A stretch of DNA of 64,000 nucleotides, from NCBI RefSeq assembly GCF_040215725.1, contig NZ_CP157968.1, forward strand, positions 1-64,000, in the 5' to 3' direction. Positions 1-8,571 of the stretch are shown piece by piece. Positions within the stretch are counted from its first letter, which is position 1. Every line of letters begins with the position of its first letter. The position numbers and the translations under genes are program-made. Source of the DNA: Rhizobium sp. ZPR4. Its GTDB lineage: Bacteria; Pseudomonadota; Alphaproteobacteria; Rhizobiales; Rhizobiaceae. The notes below the pieces were generated by a model. The model saw nothing but the letters and a program-made list of their open reading frames with translations. It did no database searches and was not told the origin of the DNA.

Positions 1-1266
1 CCGCTTTGTGTCGTGCGGCCGACCGACACGGAGGGTGTGTCAACCACCATGCGCTTGTGCAGTGAGCATGGCGTGCCGGTCGTCCCGCAAGGAGGCCTGA
101 CCGGACTGTGCGGCGGTGGCCGGCCGATTGACGGCGCCGTCGCACTATCGCTGGAACGACTGACTGGCATAGAGGAAATCGATCCCGCTTCCGCCACGAT
201 GACCGTGAAGTCCGGCACTCCGCTGCAGGTCGTGCAGGAGGCTGCGGCGGCGGCCGATTTCTTTATCCCGTTGGACCTTGGTGCCCGTGGATCCTGTGCG
301 ATTGGCGGCAACTTGTCCACGAATGCCGGCGGCAATCGCGTGATCCGCTATGGCATGGCCCGCGAAATGGTTCTGGGTCTGGAGGTCGTGATGCCCGATG
401 GCACGATCATCCGAAACCTCAACAAGATGATCAAGAACAATGCGGGCTACGATCTGAAGCACCTTTTCATAGGTAGCGAGGGTACGCTCGGGATCATTAC
501 ACGAGCGGTGCTCAGGCTCTCGCCCCGGCCAGGCTGCACCATGGCCGCGCTTTGCGCATTGGAGGATTATGGCAAGGTGCTGGAACTGCTCGTGGCTGCC
601 AGACGCGGGCTTGGGCCGTTGCTTTCGGCATTCGAAGTGATGTGGCCGGACTATTGGGACACCGTGATCGCCATGCCCGGCGTCCGCAACCCGATTGCTG
701 GCCGGCATGGCGCCTATGTGCTCGTGGAAGCGCAGGGAACCGATGAGACTATCGATGCGCCACGGTTCCAGACCTGGCTTGAGCAGCAGGCCGAAGCGGG
801 CATACTGGCGGATGCCGCGGTTGCCCAATCGCTTGCCGATGTGCGCGCATTCTGGGGTGTGCGGGATGCCTGTTCGGAGTTCCCTCAGGTATTGGGGCCA
901 CATGAGCCTTTTGACATCGGCTTGCCCGTCGCTGCAATGGACGATTATGTCCGATCCTGCCATGCGGCCTTACGCGCAAGATTTCCAACGATCGTGGCAT
1001 TGTTCTATGGCCATATCGGCGATGGCAATATTCACATCGTTGCCTGTGTGCCGGGGGGAAATCCCCAGCCCAAGGACGACATCGTCGGCATCGTCTATGA
1101 CCAAGTTCGCCAGTTTGGCGGCACCATTTCGGCCGAGCATGGGATTGGCCTTACCAAGAAGCCCTTCCTGTCCTTCGTCCGCAGCCCCGAGGAATTGGCA
1201 TTGATGCAACGCCTCAAGGATGCGCTGGATCCGCAGCATCTGCTCAATCCCGGCAAGGTCTTTTAG
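1..1266 (+). CDS. FAD-linked oxidase, GlcD/D-lactate dehydrogenase family (5' end outside window)
   Basis: The reading frame is already open at base 1 and gives VVRPTDTEGVS, then a PQGG-type loop, so the true start lies upstream of the window. The visible ~420 residues match the FAD_binding_4 plus FAD-oxidase C-terminal architecture. GGNLSTNAGG and GSEGTLGIITRAV are the FAD (PCMH/VAO) motifs, and GHIGDGNIHI followed by SAEHGIGLTKKPFL is the usual C-terminal substrate and cofactor region. Members oxidise D-2-hydroxy acids such as glycolate, D-lactate or D-2-hydroxyglutarate, passing electrons to a quinone or flavoprotein; the substrate cannot be read here. It lies upstream of an aldolase/transporter/hydroxy-acid oxidase set in the same direction, suggesting it oxidises a hydroxy acid produced or imported by that pathway. 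Confidence 0.85.
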   Translation, partial: PLCVVRPTDTEGVSTTMRLCSEHGVPVVPQGGLTGLCGGGRPIDGAVALSLERLTGIEEIDPASATMTVKSGTPLQVVQEAAAAADFFIPLDLGARGSCAIGGNLSTNAGGNRVIRYGMAREMVLGLEVVMPDGTIIRNLNKMIKNNAGYDLKHLFIGSEGTLGIITRAVLRLSPRPGCTMAALCALEDYGKVLELLVAARRGLGPLLSAFEVMWPDYWDTVIAMPGVRNPIAGRHGAYVLVEAQGTDETIDAPRFQTWLEQQAEAGILADAAVAQSLADVRAFWGVRDACSEFPQVLGPHEPFDIGLPVAAMDDYVRSCHAALRARFPTIVALFYGHIGDGNIHIVACVPGGNPQPKDDIVGIVYDQVRQFGGTISAEHGIGLTKKPFLSFVRSPEELALMQRLKDALDPQHLLNPGKVF

Positions 1267-1327
1267 CAGACGAGAACGATTTCAAGCATCAGCATCCATA
1301 AGAGATGCTTTAAGCGGGATCTGCTCC

Positions 1328-1366
1328 TTGACATAGACAACAAACTGCGAAATGTAAGCGCTTACA
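1328..1366 (+). promoter_or_regulatory. Promoter with LacI-type operator upstream of the DapA-family gene
   Basis: A consensus -35 box TTGACA lies at 1328-1333. A perfect 14-bp palindrome TGTAAGCGCTTACA lies at 1353-1366, where it overlaps the expected -10 region (17-bp spacing would place the -10 at 1351-1356). The same palindrome recurs at 2483-2496. The central CG and dyad form are typical of LacI/GalR-family operators, and the LacI gene at 5205-6302 is the obvious candidate to bind it. The position implies repression by blocking RNA polymerase. Confidence 0.75.
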
Positions 1367-1474
1367 AAGGGTAAGGCAGCCCGATTTGCAGCCCGCATCC
1401 ACCCCCCTTCCTCATGCGTAGCGGCGGAAGCCAGCATTCACAACGGCAAGCAAGACGATCTTAAGCGAGACATA

Positions 1475-2413
1475 ATGAAGAAGTTTCAAGGCATCATTCC
1501 AGTCATGATCACGCCGTTCACGGAAGAGGGTGAAATCGATTATGCCGGCGTCGCCAAGCTGGTCGAATGGTACATCGCAAACGGCTCTGACGCGCTCTTT
1601 GCCGTCTGCCAATCGAGCGAGATGCAATTTCTCAGCCTGAACGAGCGCGTGGAGCTTGCCACCTTTGTCAGCAAGGCTGCAGCCGGCCGGGTCCCGGTCA
1701 TCGCATCAGGGCATGTCGCAGAAAGTCTCGAAGAGCAGTCGGAGGAATTGAATGCGATCGCCGCCACCGGCGTCGACGGCCTCGTGCTTGTTACCAATCG
1801 CCTTGATGCGAAGCAGCAGGGCGGAACGAAATTTATCGAGGACCTCGATTGGCTTCTTGGACGGCTGCCGAGCGATCTGCCGCTCGGATTATATGAATGC
1901 CCCGCCCCCTATCGTCGCCTCCTCACGGATGAAGAGTTGATGCATTGCGCCAGCAGCGGCCGCTTTCATATCCTGAAAGACGTCTCCTGCGATCTGGAAA
2001 CGGTCAAGCGACGCGTAGCGCTGGTAAAAGACACGCCGCTTGCGATCGTCAATGCCAATGCCGCGATCGCCTATGATGCCATGAAGGCCGGATCTCTCGG
2101 ATTTACCGGCGTATTCACGAATTTCCATCCGGATCTCTACAAGTGGCTGTTTAAAAATTGCCATGCGGCTTCCAAGCTCGCAGACGAGCTTTCAATCTAC
2201 CTCGCCTTGGCCGCGATGGCAGAACCCATGGGGTATCCCAAGCTCGCGAAACTCTATCATCAACGTCTCGGAACCTTCGGCTCAGCAAACAGCCGGGTGA
2301 TAGGCATCGATATCAGGGAAAAATACTGGGCCCTCGACGCTCTTCTCGACAAGATCGTTGAAGGAACGGCGCTATTTCGAACGCGCCTGGCGGAACACGC
2401 CAAGGAACAGTGA
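1475..2413 (+). CDS. DapA-family (dihydrodipicolinate synthase-like) lyase/aldolase
   Basis: A 312-aa TIM-barrel protein of the DHDPS/N-acetylneuraminate lyase family; the N-terminus KKFQGIIPVMITPF is characteristic. The Schiff-base lysine is K168 (in FHILKDVS) and the catalytic tyrosine is Y140 (in GLYECPAP). These class I enzymes cleave or condense pyruvate-derived 2-keto acids. The TTxxS-type motif of true DapA is replaced by VCQSSEMQF, so lysine biosynthesis is unlikely. With an MFS sugar-acid-type transporter and two hydroxy-acid oxidases nearby, a 2-keto-3-deoxy-acid aldolase or dehydratase role is the best inference. It begins at an ATG 109 nt downstream of the operator at 1353-1366. 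The ribosome-binding site is weak. Confidence 0.85.
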   Translation: MKKFQGIIPVMITPFTEEGEIDYAGVAKLVEWYIANGSDALFAVCQSSEMQFLSLNERVELATFVSKAAAGRVPVIASGHVAESLEEQSEELNAIAATGVDGLVLVTNRLDAKQQGGTKFIEDLDWLLGRLPSDLPLGLYECPAPYRRLLTDEELMHCASSGRFHILKDVSCDLETVKRRVALVKDTPLAIVNANAAIAYDAMKAGSLGFTGVFTNFHPDLYKWLFKNCHAASKLADELSIYLALAAMAEPMGYPKLAKLYHQRLGTFGSANSRVIGIDIREKYWALDALLDKIVEGTALFRTRLAEHAKEQ

Positions 2414-2482
2414 CGCGGGAGAATCCGGCAGAAGCGGCGATCGACATTTCAAGTTGAGATCAGGATCTCGCAGCTCATTTTA

Positions 2483-2496
2483 TGTAAGCGCTTACA
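2483..2496 (+). promoter_or_regulatory. Second copy of LacI-type operator upstream of the MFS gene
   Basis: A perfect palindrome TGTAAGCGCTTACA, identical to the copy at 1353-1366, in the 178-bp gap between the DapA-family gene and the MFS gene and 96 nt before the MFS start codon. It indicates that the transporter has its own promoter under the same regulator, most simply the LacI protein at 5205-6302. No convincing -35/-10 pair is obvious beside it. Confidence 0.72.
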
Positions 2497-2591
2497 AAAT
2501 CGGTTTGCGCATCGTTTCGCGTGAGATTCCTGAAACGGGAGGAAAATCCGCTCCGCATCGCGGTCGGACACTTTATTGGAGGATTGTATAA

Positions 2592-3899
2592 ATGGTTCAA
2601 TTGACCCAGACCAAACCACAGGCCGTAGCGACGGAAGCACGCGTTGGTAAGCACCGCTACCTGGTGCTTTTGATGATCACACTCGGTATCGCCGTCAACT
2701 ATATGGACCGCGCGACGATGAGCGTGGCCTTGCCGTCGATCAAGGAGGAATTCGGGCTGTCGCCTGCCATCAGCGGCGTCCTGCTGTCAGCCTTTTTCTG
2801 GACCTATGCAAGCGGCCAGTTGCCCATGGGCTACCTTGCCGGCCGTCTCGGTCCACGCAAGATGATTGCCCTTTCGGCCCTCACATTCGGCCTTGCCACA
2901 ATCGGAATGGGTTTTGCCTGGGGCGTCACCTCGATCATCGTATTGCGCCTACTCTTGGGCATTGGCGAAGCTCCAGGTTTTCCTGCGGCCGCCCAGGCGG
3001 TTTCGCAATGGTTCCCGCGATCCGAGCGCGGTTTCGCCTCTGGCACCTTCAACAATGGCAATCCGATCGGATCCACCCTTTCCGTTCCGCTGGTTGCGCT
3101 TCTCATTTCCTGGACAGGCTGGCGCCATGCCTTTGTCGTCGCAGGCTTGCTGGCCGTCGTCTATGCGATCGCATGGTGGTTCTTCTACCGTTCTCCGACC
3201 GAATCCAAGCAACTGAGCAAGGCGGAACTGGATTATATCCAGGCCGACGGGGAAGCGAGCGCAAAAAGTGCTGTTCAAGACGATCTGTCCTGGCCGGCCT
3301 TGTTCAAGCAGCGCACCATCTGGGCCATGATGATCGGTTTCTTCTGCGTCAATTTTTGCGCCTATTTCTTCATCACCTGGTTTCCCTCCTATCTCGTCAG
3401 CACCTACAATCTGAGCCTGCTCAAGCTTGGGTTTCTCGGGATGATTCCGGGTATCGCATCCATGATTGGCGGCTGGACGGGCGGCCTGGTCTCCGATTGG
3501 CTCGTTCGCCGCGGAACGGACCTGACGGTCGCTCGCAAAGTATGCCTGGTGGGTGGCTTGCTCGGCACCTCCACGATCGGACTGGCCGTCTTGTCGCCGA
3601 CGGTCGGCATGGCCTTGCTCGCCTTGTCCGCCTCATATTTTTCCAGCACCTTTGCTGCCGCTTCCGTATGGTGCCTGCCGGGCGATGTTGCGCCGGCCAA
3701 TCATCACGTCGGCTCGATCGGCGGCATTCAGAATGCAGCCGCCAACCTCGCCGGTATCATCTCGCCAATCCTCATGGGTGTCATTACCGGCATCACGTCT
3801 TCGTTCGAGCTACCGTTGATTATCGCCGGCTGCGTTGCTCTTATTGGTGCCGCGAACTACGCCTTCCTTCTGCCAAGGCTAAAGCCGCTTTCTAATTGA
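2592..3899 (+). CDS. MFS transporter, anion:cation symporter (hexuronate/galactonate-like) family
   Basis: A 435-aa inner-membrane protein with about 12 predicted membrane segments. The N-terminal motif NYMDRATMSVALPSI and the loop GRLGPRKM are hallmarks of the ACS subfamily (ExuT, GarP, DgoT), whose members import organic anions such as hexuronates and aldonates with protons. The start codon is preceded by a strong GGAGG. Together with the adjacent aldolase-type enzyme and oxidases, import of a sugar acid is likely; the exact substrate is unknown. Confidence 0.88.
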   Translation: MVQLTQTKPQAVATEARVGKHRYLVLLMITLGIAVNYMDRATMSVALPSIKEEFGLSPAISGVLLSAFFWTYASGQLPMGYLAGRLGPRKMIALSALTFGLATIGMGFAWGVTSIIVLRLLLGIGEAPGFPAAAQAVSQWFPRSERGFASGTFNNGNPIGSTLSVPLVALLISWTGWRHAFVVAGLLAVVYAIAWWFFYRSPTESKQLSKAELDYIQADGEASAKSAVQDDLSWPALFKQRTIWAMMIGFFCVNFCAYFFITWFPSYLVSTYNLSLLKLGFLGMIPGIASMIGGWTGGLVSDWLVRRGTDLTVARKVCLVGGLLGTSTIGLAVLSPTVGMALLALSASYFSSTFAAASVWCLPGDVAPANHHVGSIGGIQNAAANLAGIISPILMGVITGITSSFELPLIIAGCVALIGAANYAFLLPRLKPLSN

Positions 3900-3921
3900 G
3901 GCAGGAAGGCCAACCCAAGAA

Positions 3922-3947
3922 GGCTCCGACCGTTTGAGGCCGGAGCC
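3922..3947 (+). terminator. Intergenic hairpin between the MFS and hydroxy-acid oxidase genes
   Basis: GGCTCCG (3922-3928) pairs with CGGAGCC (3941-3947) across a 12-nt loop, beginning 22 nt after the MFS stop codon. There is no following T-run, so it may be a weak terminator, a processing site or an mRNA-stabilising hairpin. Confidence 0.4.
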
Positions 3948-4000
3948 CACAATTGTAACGACGACTGGCATCACGGTGCCGCTCGAGCCAGGATAAGACG

Positions 4001-5158
4001 ATGGTGATCGCAAACGTAGAGGATGCCCGGCTCCTCGCGCGAAGGAAGCTCCCGAAGGTGTTCTTCGAGTATATCGACGGGGCTGCATTCAGTGAGGAAA
4101 CCGCGCGCAGAAACATCAGCGACTTCTCGAACTGGACCTTGCAGCAGCGCGTGCTGGTCGACGTCTCAAGCCGCAACCAGAAGGTCACCTATCTCGGCAA
4201 GGAACGCGCGCTTCCCTTCCTCCTCGGCCCGGTCGGCTTTTCCGGCCTTTTTTCCGAGCGCGGAGAAATTCAAGCGGCCCGGGCAGCGCACGCGGCCGGG
4301 ATTCCCTTTTGCCTTTCCAGCTTCGCTATCACCTCTCTTGAGGCGTTACGCGAAGCGACGAGCGGGCCATTGTGGTTTCAGCTCTACGTGTTGAAGGATC
4401 GTGGTTTGGCGCAAAGAATGATCGATATCGCCATCAGGGCGGATGTCGAGGTCCTCTGTGTCACCGTCGACACGCCGATCGGTGGCGTGCGGGAAAAAGA
4501 CGTTCGCAACGGATTTCGAAGCCTGACGAAGGTCACACCAAAACTGGCCTTCGCCTTGGCCCAGAAACCCGGATGGTGTGCCCGGATCATACGGCATGGC
4601 ATCCCTGAAATCGGCAACCTTGCCGGCATGCCGCAATATGGGTCCAACGCCCTGGAACAGGCGACCAAACTCGGCGAATATATCGATGCGTCGATGAACT
4701 GGGACGACATCGCCTGGATCCGCAAGGTCTGGCCCGGAAAGCTGTTGCTGAAGGGAATACTGAACCCGCTGGATGCCGCTCAAGCGCTCAACGCCGGAGC
4801 CGACGGCATTGTCGTTTCAAATCACGGCGGGAGACAGCTCGATGGGGCCGCCTCGACGATCGAAACCCTGCCCCGTATCGCCGATGTCGTTGGCGACAAG
4901 CTCGATGTCTTTCTTGATGGAGGAATTCGTCGGGGCACTCACGTCGTCAAGGCGCTGGCGCTTGGTGCAAAAGCCGTGCTGCTGGGACGCGCCTATGCCT
5001 ATGGATTGGCCGCCGGCGGCGAGCAAGGCGTGAGCACCATCATTCAGCTCCTACGCACGGAAATCGATTCCACGATCGGCCAGATGGGGCTTCGAGACCT
5101 CACAGAGATTGACAAGCGACGAGATGAACTCGTGACACGACGACACGGTATCGGCTGA
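4001..5158 (+). CDS. FMN-dependent alpha-hydroxy-acid oxidase/dehydrogenase (LldD/glycolate oxidase family)
   Basis: A 385-aa single-domain TIM barrel. The active-site signature SNHGGRQLD is intact, with catalytic base H275 and substrate-binding R278, followed by the FMN-phosphate region DGGIRRGTHVVKALALGA. The N-terminus FFEYIDGAAFSEETARRN is typical of the family. Such enzymes oxidise L-2-hydroxy acids (L-lactate, glycolate, mandelate) to 2-keto acids. An AGGA ribosome-binding site precedes the ATG. With the FAD oxidase at the left edge, the cluster could oxidise both stereoisomers of a hydroxy acid, or two successive intermediates. The precise substrate is not deducible. Confidence 0.88.
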   Translation: MVIANVEDARLLARRKLPKVFFEYIDGAAFSEETARRNISDFSNWTLQQRVLVDVSSRNQKVTYLGKERALPFLLGPVGFSGLFSERGEIQAARAAHAAGIPFCLSSFAITSLEALREATSGPLWFQLYVLKDRGLAQRMIDIAIRADVEVLCVTVDTPIGGVREKDVRNGFRSLTKVTPKLAFALAQKPGWCARIIRHGIPEIGNLAGMPQYGSNALEQATKLGEYIDASMNWDDIAWIRKVWPGKLLLKGILNPLDAAQALNAGADGIVVSNHGGRQLDGAASTIETLPRIADVVGDKLDVFLDGGIRRGTHVVKALALGAKAVLLGRAYAYGLAAGGEQGVSTIIQLLRTEIDSTIGQMGLRDLTEIDKRRDELVTRRHGIG

Positions 5159-5204
5159 AATCGGATTTTCCTTTTCAATCGTCATCCGTGTCGCATAAGT
5201 ATCG

Positions 5205-6302
5205 GTGCAGGGATTTCTGACGGGTGAAGCGAGAATCAAAGTGGAAGGTGAGCCCATAAGACGGACGCGCAATGGGAGTGGCCGGGTCAAGCTTCAGGAA
5301 GTCGCCCAAAAAGCGAATGTGTCTACAGCGACCGTTTCGCGCGCATTCAATGAGCCCTCGAAAGTATCGGAGGAAGTCAGGCAGCGTGTCTTTGAGGCCG
5401 CCCATACCCTCAATTGGATTCCCAACGCAGCTGGCCGGGCTCTGGCGTCGAGCAAGACGCAGATTGCCGGCGCAATCATTCCGACGCTCGACAATGAAAT
5501 TTTTGCCAACCAGATCAGCGGCATGCAATCTGTCTTCAGCAAGCACGGCTTTACCTTGCTTCTCGGCTGTTCCAACTACGATCCGCAAGAGGGGTTGCGG
5601 CAAGCACGCGCCATGCTTGCCCGTGGCGTCGAAGCTATTTCGATCGTCGGCGAAGATCACCCTCCTGAGCTTTTCGAGGCTCTAAGATCGCGTCACGTGC
5701 CCTACGTCGTGACCTACTCCTTCAACAAAACGTCATCACATCCTTGCATCGGCTTCGACAATTACACGGCATTTCGTGAGATCGTCGAACACCTTCTTTC
5801 TCTCGGCCACCGCAGATTTGGCGCTATTTTTCAGCCGCTCGATAACAATGATCGCGTCAGGGCCAGGTTAAAAGGGATCACAGATGCGTTGCGGGATGCC
5901 GGCTTGGCCGTTGGCGCGGATCGCTGTCTCGTTGGTCCGTCGACGATAGACTTCGGAGGATCGAGCTTCCTGCGCATGATGGGTCAGGCAGACCGACCAA
6001 CGGCGATAATATGCGGAAATGACAATATTGCGTTGGGTGCATTGTTAAAGGCGAAGGAAATCGGATTGGCTGCACCCAATGATTTCTCGATAACCGGCTT
6101 CGACAATCTTGCGATATCGTCGCGATTTCATCCGACACTTACCACGATGATGATCGACAACCAGGAAATCGGAAGCCGTGCCGCAGCAGCGCTTTTGCAA
6201 GCCATAGCGGAAGGGCATCACCTGCTAACTTCGGTTGAGATCAAGCCAGAGCTCAAGATACGGGAAAGCACCGCACCTGTGCGTTCGACAATCCCGCTAT
6301 GA
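5205..6302 (+). CDS. LacI-family transcriptional regulator of the sugar-acid module
   Basis: About 365 aa if it starts at the GTG at 5205; a GTG at 5241 is an alternative and neither has a clear ribosome-binding site. The HTH reads VKLQEVAQKANVSTATVSRAFNEP, with hinge helix AAGRALASSKT, followed by a periplasmic-binding-protein-like effector domain (AGAIIPTLDNEIF near its start; PTAIICGNDNIALGAL and ITGFDNLAISS near its end). It closes the co-directional catabolic cluster and is the natural candidate to bind the two TGTAAGCGCTTACA palindromes. The effector is presumably a pathway intermediate. Confidence 0.9.
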   Translation: MQGFLTGEARIKVEGEPIRRTRNGSGRVKLQEVAQKANVSTATVSRAFNEPSKVSEEVRQRVFEAAHTLNWIPNAAGRALASSKTQIAGAIIPTLDNEIFANQISGMQSVFSKHGFTLLLGCSNYDPQEGLRQARAMLARGVEAISIVGEDHPPELFEALRSRHVPYVVTYSFNKTSSHPCIGFDNYTAFREIVEHLLSLGHRRFGAIFQPLDNNDRVRARLKGITDALRDAGLAVGADRCLVGPSTIDFGGSSFLRMMGQADRPTAIICGNDNIALGALLKAKEIGLAAPNDFSITGFDNLAISSRFHPTLTTMMIDNQEIGSRAAAALLQAIAEGHHLLTSVEIKPELKIRESTAPVRSTIPL

Positions 6303-6360
6303 TCGGTTCCCACGCACGCGGCACAGCGTTTGGAAGGTCTTTAGTTTGGTGGACGATCGG

Positions 6361-7083
6361 CTAAGCGCAGTTGCAGCGTGGCATTTCCTTGACGCGAGGA
6401 TAGTTGTAGGCGTTGACTTTCGAGGTCGTGTAGCCGGCGCCGACAAGTGCTTCCGCAAGCTTGATGGCGGCCGTGACACCGTCGATGACCGGAACGCCGG
6501 TTGCCGCCTGCAGCCGATCGCAAAGGGAAGACATGCCCGCACAGCCGAGAATGATGGCTTCGGCGCGGTCTTCTTTCTTGGCCCGTTCGATTTCGACGAT
6601 CAGCAAGCGTTCCGCCTGTAGGGGATCCTCCTCCAGGCCGAGAACCGGCAGGTCGATGGCGCGAACATTGCGGCAATGGCGTTCCGCACCATAGCCGCTC
6701 ACCAGATCCTCGATAATCGGAATGGAGCGCGGCAGCGTCGTGATGATCGAGAACCGACGGCTGATGGTCATGGCCACCTGCACGGCCGCCTGGCAAATGC
6801 CGATGACAGGCCCGCGAGCGACTTCGCGCGCAGCATGAAGACCAGGATCATCAAAGCAAGCGACGACATAGGCATCGACCCCGAGCATCTCACCCTCACG
6901 GATTTGGGCAAGCATTCCCGGCACGGCGGCAGCCTCATCTGCACCGCCTTCGATGCTGACGGGCGTGTCCAGCGGGTTTACCGCCGACACTTTCGTGTCT
7001 CGCTGTTTGACCCGCAGCGCGCTGTCCAGCGCCTGGGACGTCATGGAAGCCGTGGAGTTGGGATTGATGAGACGAATATGCAT
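6361..7083 (-). CDS. Asp/Glu/hydantoin racemase family protein
   Basis: A 240-aa protein whose N-terminus MHIRLINPNSTASMT is typical of hydantoin racemases. The two catalytic cysteines of the family are present (VACFDDPG and ILGCAGM). Known members racemise 5-substituted hydantoins or amino acids without cofactor, and relatives act on maleate or allantoin-type compounds. It is convergent with the LacI gene and lies just downstream of the flavin reductase-like gene (22-nt gap), probably in one transcript. The neighbouring amidohydrolases support a role in catabolism of a cyclic amide or ureide. Confidence 0.82.
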   Translation of the reverse strand: MHIRLINPNSTASMTSQALDSALRVKQRDTKVSAVNPLDTPVSIEGGADEAAAVPGMLAQIREGEMLGVDAYVVACFDDPGLHAAREVARGPVIGICQAAVQVAMTISRRFSIITTLPRSIPIIEDLVSGYGAERHCRNVRAIDLPVLGLEEDPLQAERLLIVEIERAKKEDRAEAIILGCAGMSSLCDRLQAATGVPVIDGVTAAIKLAEALVGAGYTTSKVNAYNYPRVKEMPRCNCA

Positions 7084-7105
7084 ACGAGAGACCTTCCATC
7101 CATCC

Positions 7106-7735
7106 TTAGTCGCGCTGCGGCTTTATGAAGTCGGTGATTGGCGGAGCCTTAAGGACAAACTGGCGATCCGAAACGATGTAGTTGTCGGCATGCAGGCGGG
7201 CAATCGGCTGATAGTGTTCCGGGTCGACGTAGTGACCTTCAGCATCAAGGCAATTACGCCGCACATGCATGTGGACGACTTCGCCCAGCACCAATGTACG
7301 GCGCGGATAATCGATCAGACGCTCGACGCGGCATTCGAAGACACAAGGGGCCTCCTGCACGAAGGACGCATCGATCTTGCGGCAGGCGTTCGGCGTAAGA
7401 CCGGCCATCTCGAGTTCGTCGAACTCGCTTTCGAAGCCCAGGCCGCAAATCAGCATCTGCTGCGAGATCCCCATATCGACCATGTTGATCGCGAACTCCT
7501 GGGTCCGCCGGATATTGGCGAGCGTATCCTTTTCCTCGCCACTCAGGCGCGGCTGTATGCCCAGAACCACGATAGGTGGATCGTGCGAGAACACGTTGAA
7601 GAAACTCATCGGCGCTGCATTATTGTGACCGGCGGGCGAACGCGTCGTGACCAAGGCGATCGGACGCGGCCCGATGAAGTTCGTCAGAAGCCGATATCGG
7701 CTTTGAGGCTCAAGCTCGGCAAAGTCGAATTCCAT
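7106..7735 (-). CDS. Flavin reductase-like (FMN-binding split-barrel) protein
   Basis: A 209-aa protein of the DIM6/NTAB group. NFIGPRPIALVTTRSPAGHNN and PMSFFNVFSHDPPIVVLG match the FMN-binding split-barrel fold. The frame is open upstream to 7798, but the start at 7735 is preferred: an AGGA sits about 8 nt before this ATG, and longer starts would run through the operator at 7780-7791. Family members reduce flavin for a monooxygenase or act as flavin-dependent oxidoreductases; no partner monooxygenase is visible here. Divergent from the GntR gene and co-directional with the racemase. Confidence 0.8.
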   Translation of the reverse strand: MEFDFAELEPQSRYRLLTNFIGPRPIALVTTRSPAGHNNAAPMSFFNVFSHDPPIVVLGIQPRLSGEEKDTLANIRRTQEFAINMVDMGISQQMLICGLGFESEFDELEMAGLTPNACRKIDASFVQEAPCVFECRVERLIDYPRRTLVLGEVVHMHVRRNCLDAEGHYVDPEHYQPIARLHADNYIVSDRQFVLKAPPITDFIKPQRD

Positions 7736-7779
7736 GGCGCCATCCTGTATATTCATTTTAATTGACAATATCATTCCAT

Positions 7780-7791
7780 ATTGTAGACAAT
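7780..7791. promoter_or_regulatory. Putative GntR operator between the flavin reductase and GntR genes
   Basis: ATTGTAGACAAT is a palindrome with arms ATTGT/ACAAT. The same ATTGTnGACAAT pattern occurs at 15402-15413 and 17238-17249, always in a promoter region of this module. Short AT-flanked palindromes like this are typical for FadR/FCD-type GntR proteins. The site lies in the divergent gap, so it could control both the reductase-racemase pair and the regulator itself. Confidence 0.72.
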
Positions 7792-7870
7792 TTTGCAATC
7801 AAAACCTATTGTTGTGATTGACTTTTCCCTTCGCTTCGCGCTTCTCTAGCCACAATGAGGAGTAAGATTC

Positions 7871-8548
7871 ATGGCAGACCAAAACGGGGTCTCTGTTCAG
7901 CAGATTGTCGAGAAAGTTTGGCTGTCGATCGCCGAGCGGCGGCTCAGACCGGGTGTCCAACTCAAAGAAGAGCAGATGGCTGCCATCTTCAACGTCAGCC
8001 GTGCGCGCATTCGTCAGGCCCTGGCATTGTTGCAGCGCGATGGCCTCGTCGCCATCATTCCCAATCGGGGCGCCTTCGTGTGCAAGCCTTCCGTGGAGGA
8101 GGCCCGGGACGTCTTTTTCATTCGCCGCACTGTCGAACGCTGCGTGATCGAACGGCTCTGCAAGGGCATCTCCAAGGCCGACGTCAAACGCCTGCGCGAT
8201 CATGTCGCCAAAGAGCGCATCGCCAACATCCAGGACGTTACGACCGACATCATCAAGCTTTCCGGTGGTTTCCATCTGCTGCTTGCGGAGATAGTCGGCT
8301 CGGATTTTCTGTTTGCCACCATGCGCGATCTGATCGCCCGTTCCTCGCTGATCACGGCAGTCTATCGCAACACCAACCGTTTCAATTGCGGTCCTGACGA
8401 GCATGCCGAGATCGTGGAGGCGATCGTCGGCAACAATGTCGACAAGGCCACCCATCTGATGGCGCATCATCTGGAGCATGTCGAATCGGAGCTCGACCTG
8501 ACCGAGATCCGCGATCTTTCCCACGACCTGCGTGCCGCACTGGCCTGA
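7871..8548 (+). CDS. GntR-family transcriptional regulator (FCD effector domain)
   Basis: A 225-aa protein with an N-terminal winged helix (residues ~8-75; the core RARIRQALALLQRDGLVAIIPNRGAFVCKP is the GntR recognition-helix and wing pattern) and a C-terminal all-helical FCD domain containing the metal/ligand histidine region (DEHAEIVEAIVGNN, HHLEHVE). FCD regulators usually release DNA on binding a carboxylated metabolite. It is divergent from the flavin reductase gene and is the likely reader of the three ATTGTnGACAAT sites. Those sites connect it to the ABC importer and the amidohydrolases. Confidence 0.9.
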   Translation: MADQNGVSVQQIVEKVWLSIAERRLRPGVQLKEEQMAAIFNVSRARIRQALALLQRDGLVAIIPNRGAFVCKPSVEEARDVFFIRRTVERCVIERLCKGISKADVKRLRDHVAKERIANIQDVTTDIIKLSGGFHLLLAEIVGSDFLFATMRDLIARSSLITAVYRNTNRFNCGPDEHAEIVEAIVGNNVDKATHLMAHHLEHVESELDLTEIRDLSHDLRAALA

Positions 8549-8571
8549 GACGGCCGAAATTGCCACGTTAA

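Noticed and set aside
1353..2496. TGTAAGCGCTTACA pair read as catabolite-responsive elements (CcpA cre)
   Set aside because: The sequence matches the Bacillus cre consensus, but CcpA is a Gram-positive regulator and a local LacI gene is present; a local LacI operator is the simpler reading.
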